Made by a program: the position numbers and the translations under genes
Assembly: GCA_001689405.1 (NCBI GenBank)
Contig: LUJO01000009.1
Location: 1 to 13,705 of the forward strand
DNA length: 13,705 bases
Reading direction: 5' to 3'
Source of the DNA: Candidatus Homeothermus arabinoxylanisolvens
GTDB taxonomy: Bacteria > Bacteroidota > Bacteroidia > Bacteroidales > Muribaculaceae
In this document: positions 1-6,780 of the stretch, one piece after another
Numbering within the stretch: the stretch's first letter is position 1
Layout of the letters: each line of letters starts with the position of its first letter
Notes under the pieces: model-generated
Told to the model about the DNA's origin: nothing
The model's database searches: none
What the model saw: the letters and a program-made list of their open reading frames with translations, nothing else

Positions 1-256
1 TTTGAATTGAGAGGTTCTGCAACACCCTCTGCTTATGCCGACTGACTGCACGACGTAGGCATGGGTCTTTGCAGACTCATCATTGTTGTAATGAGACCCT
101 GACAACCGGAGACTGCGGCATCCTACGTATGCCTTGTCCCCGGCTTACATTTGGCAGAAGCCTTTGCAGGCTCACGTGATATGGCACCGGTTCCCTGTTA
201 CAGGTTTGTCGTCTTGAAGACGATTAAACGTTTGAGACTCTCGCAAATCTATTCTT
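1..256. other. Non-coding region with several short hairpins, downstream of the TIR-WG gene
   Basis: No convincing reading frame is present. Perfect short inverted repeats can be read directly: 10-14 with 26-30; 65-68 with 73-76 (loop TTGC); 159-163 with 168-172 (also loop TTGC); 194-198 with 200-204; and 209-215 with 217-223. A longer-range pair is 53-59 with 122-128. Bases 63-68 can also pair with 94-99, which would compete with the 65-76 hairpin. None is followed by a clear T-tract on the minus strand, so I cannot name a terminator for the TIR-WG gene. The density of hairpins and the repeated TTTGCA loop suggest a structured RNA or the edge of a repeat element, but I do not recognise a known family. 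Confidence 0.3.
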
Positions 257-2032
257 TCAATACATGTTGATTTCTTCGTAAACACAGGGAATCACAATAT
301 TGCCTTTCTGATCAATAACACCTTTCTTAAAGAATGGCTCCGTATCTTTAATTACAGCCAAGCCATCTTGGAAAAAGCCAACCTCTGACGAAATGCATGG
401 AATTTTAACTTTCCCAGTAGTATCAATAAAACTATATCTGCAAGGAACATCTTTTACACAAGCCAAACCCTCAGTGAAAGGCCATGCTTCCATATAAATA
501 AATGGAATTATAACATTCCCGGTTTTGTCGATATAGCCCCAGTAACCATTGAAGTCCTTAACTGCAGCTAAACCATCGCTGAAGTCCCACGAATCGCAAT
601 AAATACATGGAATTACAGGTTCTCCTATTCTATCAATAAAGCCGCGCTTGCCTGACTCATCCTCGACACGAGCCAGTCCTTCTGTGAAAGGCCATACGCG
701 CTTGTAAGAATGAGAAAAAACATAATTGTTATTCTTATCTCTATATTCCCAATTATCGTAATCGAACTTTTGAAGTGGAGCCAGTCCCTCACTAAAATCA
801 CCAACTGACACATAGAGACAAGGAATAATATTGTTACCCTTCTTATCTATAAACCCCCATCCCAGACGTTTTACCGGGGCCAAACCATCATTAAAAGACC
901 TTGCTCCATCATACTCACATGGAATTACGATATACCCGGTTTTGTCAATAAAACCACATTTGCCATTAGAGTCACAAACTGGAGCCAGCCCCTCGTTAAA
1001 TCGTCCTATCCCTTTGTATATACATGGTATCACAAGTTTTCCTGTTTTATCAATACAGCCATTTTTACCGGTGTTATCCTTAACGCAAACGAGACCATCG
1101 CCTACATACATTACAGGTTCATAAGGCAACGGAATAACATCTTTATCAGTTTTATCTATAAAACTACTCCTACCCGATGCATATTTGATTCGTGCCAAAC
1201 CATCCATAAAAGGCTCTGCATAATCATAAATGCACGGGATGACAACATTTCCAGAGGTGTCTACATATCCCCATCTGCCGGATGCATCTTGGACCGCTAT
1301 CAGGCGGAGCGATTCCAGCCGTTTCTCCTCGACGCGCGCTTTGAGGTTTACTTCGATGAAGTCGCTGTAGTCGTTGTCGGGGACATTGTATTTGCGGGTG
1401 TCTTTTATTTCGGGGTATTCTTTGCTGACAAATTCGAGCAGATGGTTGCCCTTGACAAGGCGGATAAAAGTCTCGGTATCGGCATGGGCGACAGCCAGAC
1501 GCTTGCGGAAGCGGAGCACGTCGCAGTCGGCATCGGAGAGGATGGCTATCTCCGCCCCGATCTCCTGCTTTGTGGTCGACTCACGGGGCGCAATTATCGG
1601 CGCTATGCGGTCATTGACGAGCATTTCGACCGAGGCGTTGAGCAGAGTCTCACTGTCGATTTTCGTAAACTGATGCTGGCCGAGCGCCTCACGCACCTGC
1701 TCCGGCACCGTGGGCGGAAAATCCTTGAAGAGTCCGTCGAAATTGACCGGGATGATGTGGCGCTCGTGCTCTATGGCATGGATTATCTCCTGACGCACCC
1801 AGTCGTCTTCATTCTTACAGCGGTCAAGCGAGCCGGGCGAAAGGATGAAAATAAACACCGGCGCCGACTCGATAGCGCTCTTGATGCGGCTGTCGAAACG
1901 GCCGTCCTTAAGCTCATCGTAGTCAAGAAACACACGGTCGCGGTAACCGCGCTTCTCAAGTTCGGCCTTAAGAATTCGGGCATATTGCGCACCGCCTACG
2001 CGACGGTAGCTGATGAAAATATCGTAATCCAT
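257..2032 (-). CDS. TIR domain protein with C-terminal WG repeats
   Basis: A 591-residue cytosolic protein with no signal peptide. Residues 2-135 form a TIR domain: it opens DYDIFISYRR, has the FLDYDEL and DGRF segment after strand B, the FIFILSPGSL strand D, and then WVRQEI, whose Glu82 sits where the catalytic Glu of NAD-cleaving TIR domains lies. Residues 150-240 resemble a small beta domain (SDADCDVLRF onward, possibly PEGA-like; inference). From about residue 242 come nine to ten WG repeats of about 35 residues, with the pattern GxxGFIDKTGxxVIPCxY and F.(D/E)GLA.V. ATG at 2032 was preferred to an in-frame TTG at 2056 because the domain begins right after it and it lies about 40 nt from a good promoter. 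It follows the AAA ATPase gene by 92 nt. TIR domains commonly degrade NAD or make nucleotide signals in bacterial immunity, and WG repeats are thought to bind ligands or proteins; the combined role here is inferred. The repeat half is clearly richer in AT than the TIR half. Confidence 0.9.
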   Translation of the reverse strand: MDYDIFISYRRVGGAQYARILKAELEKRGYRDRVFLDYDELKDGRFDSRIKSAIESAPVFIFILSPGSLDRCKNEDDWVRQEIIHAIEHERHIIPVNFDGLFKDFPPTVPEQVREALGQHQFTKIDSETLLNASVEMLVNDRIAPIIAPRESTTKQEIGAEIAILSDADCDVLRFRKRLAVAHADTETFIRLVKGNHLLEFVSKEYPEIKDTRKYNVPDNDYSDFIEVNLKARVEEKRLESLRLIAVQDASGRWGYVDTSGNVVIPCIYDYAEPFMDGLARIKYASGRSSFIDKTDKDVIPLPYEPVMYVGDGLVCVKDNTGKNGCIDKTGKLVIPCIYKGIGRFNEGLAPVCDSNGKCGFIDKTGYIVIPCEYDGARSFNDGLAPVKRLGWGFIDKKGNNIIPCLYVSVGDFSEGLAPLQKFDYDNWEYRDKNNNYVFSHSYKRVWPFTEGLARVEDESGKRGFIDRIGEPVIPCIYCDSWDFSDGLAAVKDFNGYWGYIDKTGNVIIPFIYMEAWPFTEGLACVKDVPCRYSFIDTTGKVKIPCISSEVGFFQDGLAVIKDTEPFFKKGVIDQKGNIVIPCVYEEINMY

Positions 2033-2060
2033 TTTTTGATGTGATATGATTGACAATTAA

Positions 2061-2101
2061 ATTGAGCGAGCTTATTGCAAATTTAATAAAACCCGCTCAA
2101 T
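2061..2101. promoter_or_regulatory. Inverted repeat spanning the TIR-WG promoter
   Basis: The arms ATTGAGCG (2061-2068) and CGCTCAAT (2094-2101) are perfect reverse complements of 8 bp separated by 25 nt. An inner 5-bp pair (2072-2076 with 2085-2089) could stack inside. The right arm lies between the -33 and -7 promoter elements and the left arm lies just past the expected transcription start, so this may be a repressor operator or a 5' RNA hairpin. No T-tract follows on the minus strand, so a terminator is less likely. Confidence 0.5.
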
Positions 2102-2109
2102 AAATCAAA
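2078..2109 (-). promoter_or_regulatory. Bacteroidetes-type promoter for the TIR-WG gene
   Basis: On the minus strand TTTG (2109-2106) is followed after exactly 20 nt by TAAATTTG (2085-2078), matching the known Bacteroidetes consensus TTTG, 19-21 nt, TAnnTTTG. The predicted start of transcription is near 2071, which gives a 5' leader of about 40 nt before the ATG at 2032. The TIR-WG gene could therefore be expressed apart from the upstream AAA ATPase gene. Confidence 0.6.
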
Positions 2110-2124
2110 TAACCTACAGCAGCC

Positions 2125-3945
2125 TCACACGGCAAAGCCTACCCGTCGGTATCCGCGGAGGTATGTAGGCTGTGGCTCGCAGTCGGGTATGTCGGCCGGC
2201 AATATAGTGGTGAGCTGCTCCCGGTCAGGGTCAGACAACTGCGACACACGCGAGGCCATGGCAGGGATAATCGACGTCGTGATCAGATTTATGACATGAC
2301 GTGCGTTGCCGAAATCGGCATCGCGATTGGCATAGTCGGCGGCAAGGCGGCGGCACAGCCTATGACGCGCCTGCTCGTCAAGCGTGAAGTGGTTGCGCCG
2401 CAGATAGCCCTCGGCAATCTCCATAAGCTCCGCTTCATTAAAATCTTCGAAGGTAAAGATATTGCTCTGCGGGATACGTGAACGCAGTCCGGGATTGATG
2501 TCAAACAACCGCTGCATCGGCTCTGTATAGCCGGCCAATATAAGCATCCAGTCGCGTTTCGACTCGTCGGCAAGAGCCGTCATAAGAGTCTCGATGACGA
2601 AACGTCCCGGGTCTTTCGGGTCATCGGGCTGGCACAGCTGATAGGCCTCGTCGATAAACAATATGCCGCCTTCAGCCTCCTCAAGGGCAGCCAGAGTATT
2701 CTCCGACTCGGAACTGTAGTATTTACCTATAAGAGTAGCCCGTTCGCGCACCACGACATGGCCCTTTGACAGCACGCCAAGCTCCCGGAGCTTGCCGCCG
2801 AGTATCTTGGCTACGGTAGTCTTGCCTGTTCCCGGCGATCCGAGAAACATGGAGTGAAGCGGGAGTGACAGACTTGAAAATCCGGCATCCTCGCGCAGCC
2901 TGTTGAAACGCACGAGAGCCGTGTACTGCGCCATGCGCTGCTTGAGCGATGCGAGTCCTACAAGGTCGTCAAGTCCCGGAGCCTTATTATCATCGGGCGC
3001 GTCATCAGTAGTGTCGGGCACTTCATCAGAAAGGGAACCGTGCTGCTCGACCATATCGTCAAACGCCCTCCCGAACATTGAGGCATCGGTCACGGTGCGC
3101 TGCTTAAGCTCTTCCGCAGTCCACGGATTCTCTACAACGGCCCCTTCATTGGAAAACAGGAAAGTGGCAAAGACATAAGTCATACAACGAAGACACGCAC
3201 AATAGACGCCTTTCACGTCAGGATTTATGTCAAAGCTCCACCTCACCGACAATAACTTCCTGTCGTCATCATCGGCCGACAGCCGCGAAGGCACGAGCAG
3301 CTGCCTCTCTTCCACTCCGTCAGGCCGTATCACAGCTATCTCCACTTCAGGAAGACTATGGATCTCGGCCGGCAGCATGTTTTCGAGCTGAAACTCTACA
3401 ACGGCCTCATTGCCGAGCCCGTCGCCGGGAGAAGCGACACTATAGTACTCGGGCCAACCGAGAAGCACGCTGCCCTTCAACGGCGAGTACCACTTTGTGG
3501 GCAGACGCAACTCCTTCAGGGCGAAGAAGCGTATCTCGCGCGACTCCAATTCCATGCCGCCGGCTTCTACCGTCACCCGATAGCGATGATAGGGATTGAC
3601 ATCGGCAGCGGGCACATAAACGTCGAGGCGCTCATAGCGCATGAACTCCGAGCGTGACATGGCGAAATTAAAGATATTGCGTGCTCCCACCGCGCGGTCA
3701 TCGTCATCAATATCGCGGAGAGTCACAGCAAGTATGCCTACCTTTACGCCACGGGGAGTACTCTTCAACGCCAATTTATTGATAATCGACATATAGACGG
3801 CCACATGGGTCTGGTGAGCAAAGAGAATAAAGTGATTGCGGTTGTCAAACAGTTCGGCTCCCGGTATTTCAGAAGCGATTTTACTTGTTGAATCGTAGGG
3901 ACGTATCTTGAGGTCACCTACTGAGATTTTATCATTTATATCCAT
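2125..3945 (-). CDS. AAA+ ATPase of the CbbX/SpoVK/EccA type with an unknown N-terminal region
   Basis: A 606-residue soluble protein. The C-terminal half (about 325-570) is a classic AAA+ module of the CbxX/CfqX group: GLASLKQRM at 330-338, Walker A GSPGTGKTT at 369-377, the pore-loop-like LIGKYYSSES segment near 405-414, Walker B ILFIDEAY at 428-435 with D432 and E433, arginine-finger candidates R488 and R490 in GLRSRI, and sensor 2 in FGNARH (R549). All ATPase residues appear intact. Residues 1-300 look beta-rich and match nothing I recognise; an acidic linker (306-327) joins the halves. Relatives such as CbbX and EccA remodel or unfold partner proteins. There is no Rubisco or type VII secretion context here, so those roles are not supported. 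The ATG at 3945 follows an A-rich stretch typical of Bacteroidetes starts. It precedes the TIR-WG gene and has its own promoter, so a regulator or partner of the TIR protein is the simplest reading (inference). Confidence 0.88.
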   Translation of the reverse strand: MDINDKISVGDLKIRPYDSTSKIASEIPGAELFDNRNHFILFAHQTHVAVYMSIINKLALKSTPRGVKVGILAVTLRDIDDDDRAVGARNIFNFAMSRSEFMRYERLDVYVPAADVNPYHRYRVTVEAGGMELESREIRFFALKELRLPTKWYSPLKGSVLLGWPEYYSVASPGDGLGNEAVVEFQLENMLPAEIHSLPEVEIAVIRPDGVEERQLLVPSRLSADDDDRKLLSVRWSFDINPDVKGVYCACLRCMTYVFATFLFSNEGAVVENPWTAEELKQRTVTDASMFGRAFDDMVEQHGSLSDEVPDTTDDAPDDNKAPGLDDLVGLASLKQRMAQYTALVRFNRLREDAGFSSLSLPLHSMFLGSPGTGKTTVAKILGGKLRELGVLSKGHVVVRERATLIGKYYSSESENTLAALEEAEGGILFIDEAYQLCQPDDPKDPGRFVIETLMTALADESKRDWMLILAGYTEPMQRLFDINPGLRSRIPQSNIFTFEDFNEAELMEIAEGYLRRNHFTLDEQARHRLCRRLAADYANRDADFGNARHVINLITTSIIPAMASRVSQLSDPDREQLTTILPADIPDCEPQPTYLRGYRRVGFAV

Positions 3946-3976
3946 AATTGTTTCTTTTTAGATTAATATATATGAG

Positions 3977-4001
3977 CTGTGACACGCATGACATGTCACA
4001 G
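3977..4001. other. Hairpin in the AAA gene leader
   Basis: CTGTGACA (3977-3984) and TGTCACAG (3994-4001) form a perfect 8-bp stem with a 9-nt loop, starting about 32 nt upstream of the AAA ATG. It overlaps the stop codon of the doubtful small ORF at 3996-4187. No T-run follows on the minus strand, so it is not a canonical terminator. It could shape translation of the leader or be a protein-binding site. Confidence 0.4.
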
Positions 4002-4187
4002 TCGGTTAACATACACATACCGGAGTCCTGCCGCGATGCCTGCATCGCCGTTTGCCGCAGACCCCGAGTCCACAATGTCAAAGTACTCCCTTGAGGCTGA
4101 CCATGCGCCGTCATCAGCAACCGTGCAGACACAGCACACCCTGTCGGCCTTGATCTCGGTGATTAAAAATGCTAAGGGAGTTGTCAA
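3996..4187 (-). CDS. Doubtful small ORF in the AAA gene leader (63 aa, TTG start)
   Basis: The frame reads 63 codons from a TTG and stops at TGA (3998-3996). The product would begin MTTPLAFLITEIKADR and contain CCVC, ADDGAW and a Gly/Ala-rich stretch near the end. There is no in-frame ATG; the frame is closed by a TGA eight codons upstream of the TTG. The codons look reasonable for this GC-rich segment, yet an equally long open frame exists on the plus strand (3979-4236), so coding status is uncertain. It lies inside the transcript predicted from the 4341-4372 promoter, so it could be a leader peptide or the remnant of a larger gene. I recognise no family. Confidence 0.17.
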   Translation of the reverse strand: MTTPLAFLITEIKADRVCCVCTVADDGAWSASREYFDIVDSGSAANGDAGIAAGLRYVYVNRL

Positions 4188-4307
4188 CGCAACGCCCTTC
4201 CACGACCTGCCTCAGGAGGCGGATCCTGCACCTTAAGATGTTGTAGGGAGTTACATGTCATTGTGTTGACCTTGTGTTTTTAGTTAATCTAAAAAGAATT
4301 AAAACCG

Positions 4308-4330
4308 GTCATTCCATATCATGAAATGAC
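4308..4330. promoter_or_regulatory. Near-palindrome at the start of the AAA gene transcript
   Basis: GTCATTCCAT (4308-4317) and ATGAAATGAC (4321-4330) pair with one mismatch around a 3-nt centre. The element begins a few bases after the transcription start expected from the adjacent promoter, which is a usual place for an operator, and it could also fold as a hairpin at the 5' end of the RNA. Confidence 0.4.
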
Positions 4331-4340
4331 GATTATGCGG

Positions 4341-4372
4341 CAAATATAACCAATGCCTGATAAATTTCCAAA
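4341..4372 (-). promoter_or_regulatory. Bacteroidetes-type promoter for the AAA (and TIR-WG) genes
   Basis: On the minus strand TTTG (4372-4369) is followed after 20 nt by TATATTTG (4348-4341), an exact fit to the TTTG, 19-21 nt, TAnnTTTG consensus. It lies between the terminator of the antiporter gene and the AAA gene. Transcription would start near 4334, leaving a leader of roughly 390 nt before the ATG at 3945, unusually long and holding the inverted repeats and hairpin listed separately. Confidence 0.6.
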
Positions 4373-4397
4373 TTTTCTTTATCATCTCTACATAAAA

Positions 4398-4440
4398 AGT
4401 CCTGACGGAAATACATGTAACCGGTATTTCCGTCAGGACT
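4398..4440 (-). terminator. Rho-independent terminator of the susC-to-antiporter operon
   Basis: Bases 4398-4413 and 4425-4440 are perfect reverse complements, giving a 16-bp stem with an 11-nt loop, followed on the minus strand by TTTTT (4397-4393). It begins 20 nt beyond the stop codon of the antiporter gene and separates that operon from the AAA/TIR module. Confidence 0.9.
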
Positions 4441-4460
4441 AAAAATGCAATGAGATATGT

Positions 4461-5810
4461 CTATTCCGAAGCTTTGGCGTTCCAGACAGTAAGCACACAC
4501 AGAACCGACAGGACGGCCGACCCTATCCAGAACCATGTCACGGCCGAAAAGTCATAAACCGCGAATCCGTCAACGACCGACTTGCCGCTGCCTATGGTAA
4601 GTCCGCTGACAAAGTCCTGAAGAGCGGCGCCTATGTAAGAAGCTATACCCACTACTCCAAGAGCGGCACCCGAAGCCTTCTTCGACGCGATGTCGACAGC
4701 CATCAGACCGCCGAGGAAGCATATAAGAGCCCCTATGGCAAGTCCGAAAATAACCATACTGGCGGCGTCAAGCCAGAAATTATCAGACGAGCCGAGCAAA
4801 AACAGGCACAGGCCCAATATATTCATAAGACCGAATATCAGGGCCGGCATGTTGCGGCGTCCGCCGAAAAAGCGGTCGGAAATCCATCCTGAAAGTACCG
4901 TACCGACAATGCCGCAAACAGAGCTTATCGAAATCACCGAGCTGGCCTCAAGATTGGTATAACCCTTTTCAGCCTCAAGGAAGAAAATGCCCCAACTGTT
5001 GACAGCGTAACGTGAAATGTACATAAACGCGCTGCCGAGTGCAAGCATCCATATGGCCGGATTGCGTAACACCTGCTTCTGATACTCTGCGACGGACGTC
5101 TTTTCCATAGACTTCTCCTTGGTCTCCGACACCTCACCGCTGTATACATCGACAGGCGGCAGTCCGCACGACTGCGGAGTATCGCGCATAAACACGGCTA
5201 CAATAACGAAGCCGAGAAGTCCGAGGAGTCCGGCACCGCGGAAGCCCCACTGCCAGCCAAAGGATGCCACTATCACGGCTGTGGCTATGAATGTGATAGC
5301 CTCGCCTATGTTATGGCTCGATGACCAGAAACCGTAAAACGATCCGCGGTCCTTATTGCTGTACCAGCGCGAAAGGGCAACCACACATGGAGCCGCGCCC
5401 ATAGACTGCATCCAGCCGTTTATAGCCCACAGAACCATGAACACGCCGAATGAGGCCACAAAACCGAGCGCGAGGTTTATAAGAGCCGACACCAGAAGTC
5501 CGGCGGCGAGAAAACGGCGCACATTGCTGCGGTCGGCAAGGAATCCGTTGGTAAACTTACCTATAGCATAGGTCACGAAAAGTCCCGACCCGATTATTCC
5601 CAATTCGGTCTCCGAAAGCACTCCGGCATCCACGATAGGCTTTTTTATGACATTAAGGCTCAGACGGCACACATAAAACAAGCCGTAACCGAGTGTGGCT
5701 GAAAGAAATACCTGCCAGCGCAGACGACTGTAACGCTTGCGCGTGGCCTCGGGCGAGAGTACCTCGCCCGAAGGACGCGACATAGCAAAGAAACTTAGCA
5801 AACTACTCAT
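4461..5810 (-). CDS. glpT: Organophosphate:phosphate antiporter (GlpT/UhpC-like), probable glycerol-3-phosphate importer
   Basis: A 449-residue inner-membrane major facilitator protein, with about twelve hydrophobic segments and a central hydrophilic loop near 210-250. Its loops carry the OPA-family pattern GLFVTYAIGKFTNG and LADRSNVRRF (about 76-100). In E. coli GlpT, Arg45 in helix 1 and Arg269 in helix 7 bind phosphate. The matching arginines are present as R49 in YVCRLSLN and R267 in YISRYAVNSWG, which supports exchange of an organic phosphate for inorganic phosphate. It starts 12 nt after the stop of a glycerophosphodiester phosphodiesterase and is the last gene of the operon. Glycerol-3-phosphate, the product of that enzyme, is therefore the likeliest substrate; a hexose phosphate (UhpT/UhpC type) cannot be excluded by sequence alone. 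An internal ATG at codon 10 is an alternative start. Confidence 0.86.
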   Translation of the reverse strand: MSSLLSFFAMSRPSGEVLSPEATRKRYSRLRWQVFLSATLGYGLFYVCRLSLNVIKKPIVDAGVLSETELGIIGSGLFVTYAIGKFTNGFLADRSNVRRFLAAGLLVSALINLALGFVASFGVFMVLWAINGWMQSMGAAPCVVALSRWYSNKDRGSFYGFWSSSHNIGEAITFIATAVIVASFGWQWGFRGAGLLGLLGFVIVAVFMRDTPQSCGLPPVDVYSGEVSETKEKSMEKTSVAEYQKQVLRNPAIWMLALGSAFMYISRYAVNSWGIFFLEAEKGYTNLEASSVISISSVCGIVGTVLSGWISDRFFGGRRNMPALIFGLMNILGLCLFLLGSSDNFWLDAASMVIFGLAIGALICFLGGLMAVDIASKKASGAALGVVGIASYIGAALQDFVSGLTIGSGKSVVDGFAVYDFSAVTWFWIGSAVLSVLCVLTVWNAKASE

Positions 5811-5822
5811 AACACAAGCATA

Positions 5823-6728
5823 TTAATCATGAAGCCCGCGCTGACGCAGATATTTAAGAAGATGTTCGGCACGGTCGGTCTGTATGATAGTGGCGCCGAG
5901 AGTGTCGATAAGGTAACCGAACGAAGCGTCGGTATCAGACAAAGAGAGGTCATCGTCATGTCCGCCGCAAAGGGTGTCCCATAGCGTGTTGTACCATATC
6001 AGCGCTTTGCCGTCAAGCGACTTGCGGAGTTGCAACGGCATGCTGTTGGAGTCATCGGCATACACAAGCTCATAAGCTACAGGACGCAAGCGCTCCATAA
6101 ATCCGGTCATCAGCTCGCCGGCGGCAGGTTTGTCGAGATTCACGACAGGCATGTATATGACCTCGTCAAGATACGGCCCGTACAATGACAGGACCTCATC
6201 GGCCGGCTTGGCTCCTTTCATAATCACCTGACGTGCGGTGCCGGTCTTCTCCAGCACAGGCATCAGCAGGTCAAAGTAGCGGTCGGCCTTGTCGAGATTG
6301 ATAAGCACGCGGCCTTTGGCTTCAAGAAGAGCCTCCTCAAGTGTAGGCACATTGTGCATGGTCTTTATGCCGCATCCGTTCTTCAGTTTCAGAGTCTTTA
6401 TGGAGTCAACCGTCCACTCCTTTACGAGCCCCTTGCCCGTTGTAGTACGCTCAAGGCGTCCGTCGTGCATCACTATGAGCACACTGTCTTTTGTAAGCTG
6501 CAGGTCAAGCTCCACGACATCGACACCCACGGCAATCGAATGGCGTATGGCGGCAATGGAGTTTTCGGGAGCATACCGCCAGTCGCCACGGTGTGCCACA
6601 ACCATCACCGACGACTTGTCGCCCGACATGAGTTTCTCGCGCAGGGCTTCGGCCCTGTCGGCCGACGATGCGGCATTCAGCGGCAATATGGCCGCCAGCA
6701 GCAGTATGATAAACGAATTTTTTTTCAT
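5823..6728 (-). CDS. Glycerophosphodiester phosphodiesterase, exported (downstream copy)
   Basis: A 301-residue exported enzyme expected to cleave glycerophosphodiesters to glycerol-3-phosphate and an alcohol. Residues 1-22 form a signal peptide (MKKN then a hydrophobic run ending LNAASSA). The GDPD TIM-barrel signature is clear: H46-R47 in AHRGDWRYAPENS, E73 and D75 in VELDLQLTKDS, and H88-D89 followed by RTTTGKG. The usual later metal-ligand region reads NLDKAD, with D146 and K147. The C-terminal WYNTLW and GGHDDD segments resemble Bacteroidetes GDPDs. ATG at 6728 was chosen over GTG at 6734 because it gives a normal MKK signal-peptide start. It is a tandem paralogue of the next gene upstream, with a different signal peptide, and lies 12 nt before the antiporter gene. 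Confidence 0.9.
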   Translation of the reverse strand: MKKNSFIILLLAAILPLNAASSADRAEALREKLMSGDKSSVMVVAHRGDWRYAPENSIAAIRHSIAVGVDVVELDLQLTKDSVLIVMHDGRLERTTTGKGLVKEWTVDSIKTLKLKNGCGIKTMHNVPTLEEALLEAKGRVLINLDKADRYFDLLMPVLEKTGTARQVIMKGAKPADEVLSLYGPYLDEVIYMPVVNLDKPAAGELMTGFMERLRPVAYELVYADDSNSMPLQLRKSLDGKALIWYNTLWDTLCGGHDDDLSLSDTDASFGYLIDTLGATIIQTDRAEHLLKYLRQRGLHD

Positions 6729-6780
6729 ATTCACTATTATTTTAAAGTCTGAATAAAATCATAATCCCAATAAACCAGCT

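Larger units (their letters stand above)
3952..4298. repeat. 15-bp perfect inverted repeat flanking a GC-rich segment
   Basis: Bases 3952-3966 and 4284-4298 are exact reverse complements (right arm TTAATCTAAAAAGAA). They enclose 317 bp that is clearly richer in GC than the AT-rich arms and flanks. The left arm forms the A-rich leader immediately before the AAA gene start. No target-site duplication is evident beside the arms. This could be a small non-autonomous element, an invertible segment in the leader, or a chance match of A-rich translation-start sequence. Confidence 0.4.

Noticed and set aside
257..1300. Recurring DNA phrases suggesting a CRISPR array or DNA repeat
   Set aside because: The periodicity of about 105 bp encodes WG repeats in frame and the units are diverged, so it is a protein repeat.
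1289..2044. 251-codon open frame on the plus strand
   Set aside because: It lies antisense to the TIR domain, whose protein motifs are clear; the frame is open because of the GC-rich codons on the other strand.
2033..2056. TTG at 2056 as the start of the TIR-WG gene
   Set aside because: The in-frame ATG at 2032 sits directly before the TIR strand A and is a better start; the extra eight residues add nothing to the domain.
2125..3945. Naming the AAA gene CbbX (Rubisco activase) or EccA (type VII secretion)
   Set aside because: The ATPase module is of that group, but the N-terminal region differs and neither Rubisco nor secretion genes are present.
3979..4236. 85-codon plus-strand frame with GTG start in the AAA leader
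   Set aside because: No family resemblance and no promoter or start context on that strand; it competes with the minus-strand small ORF and neither is convincing.
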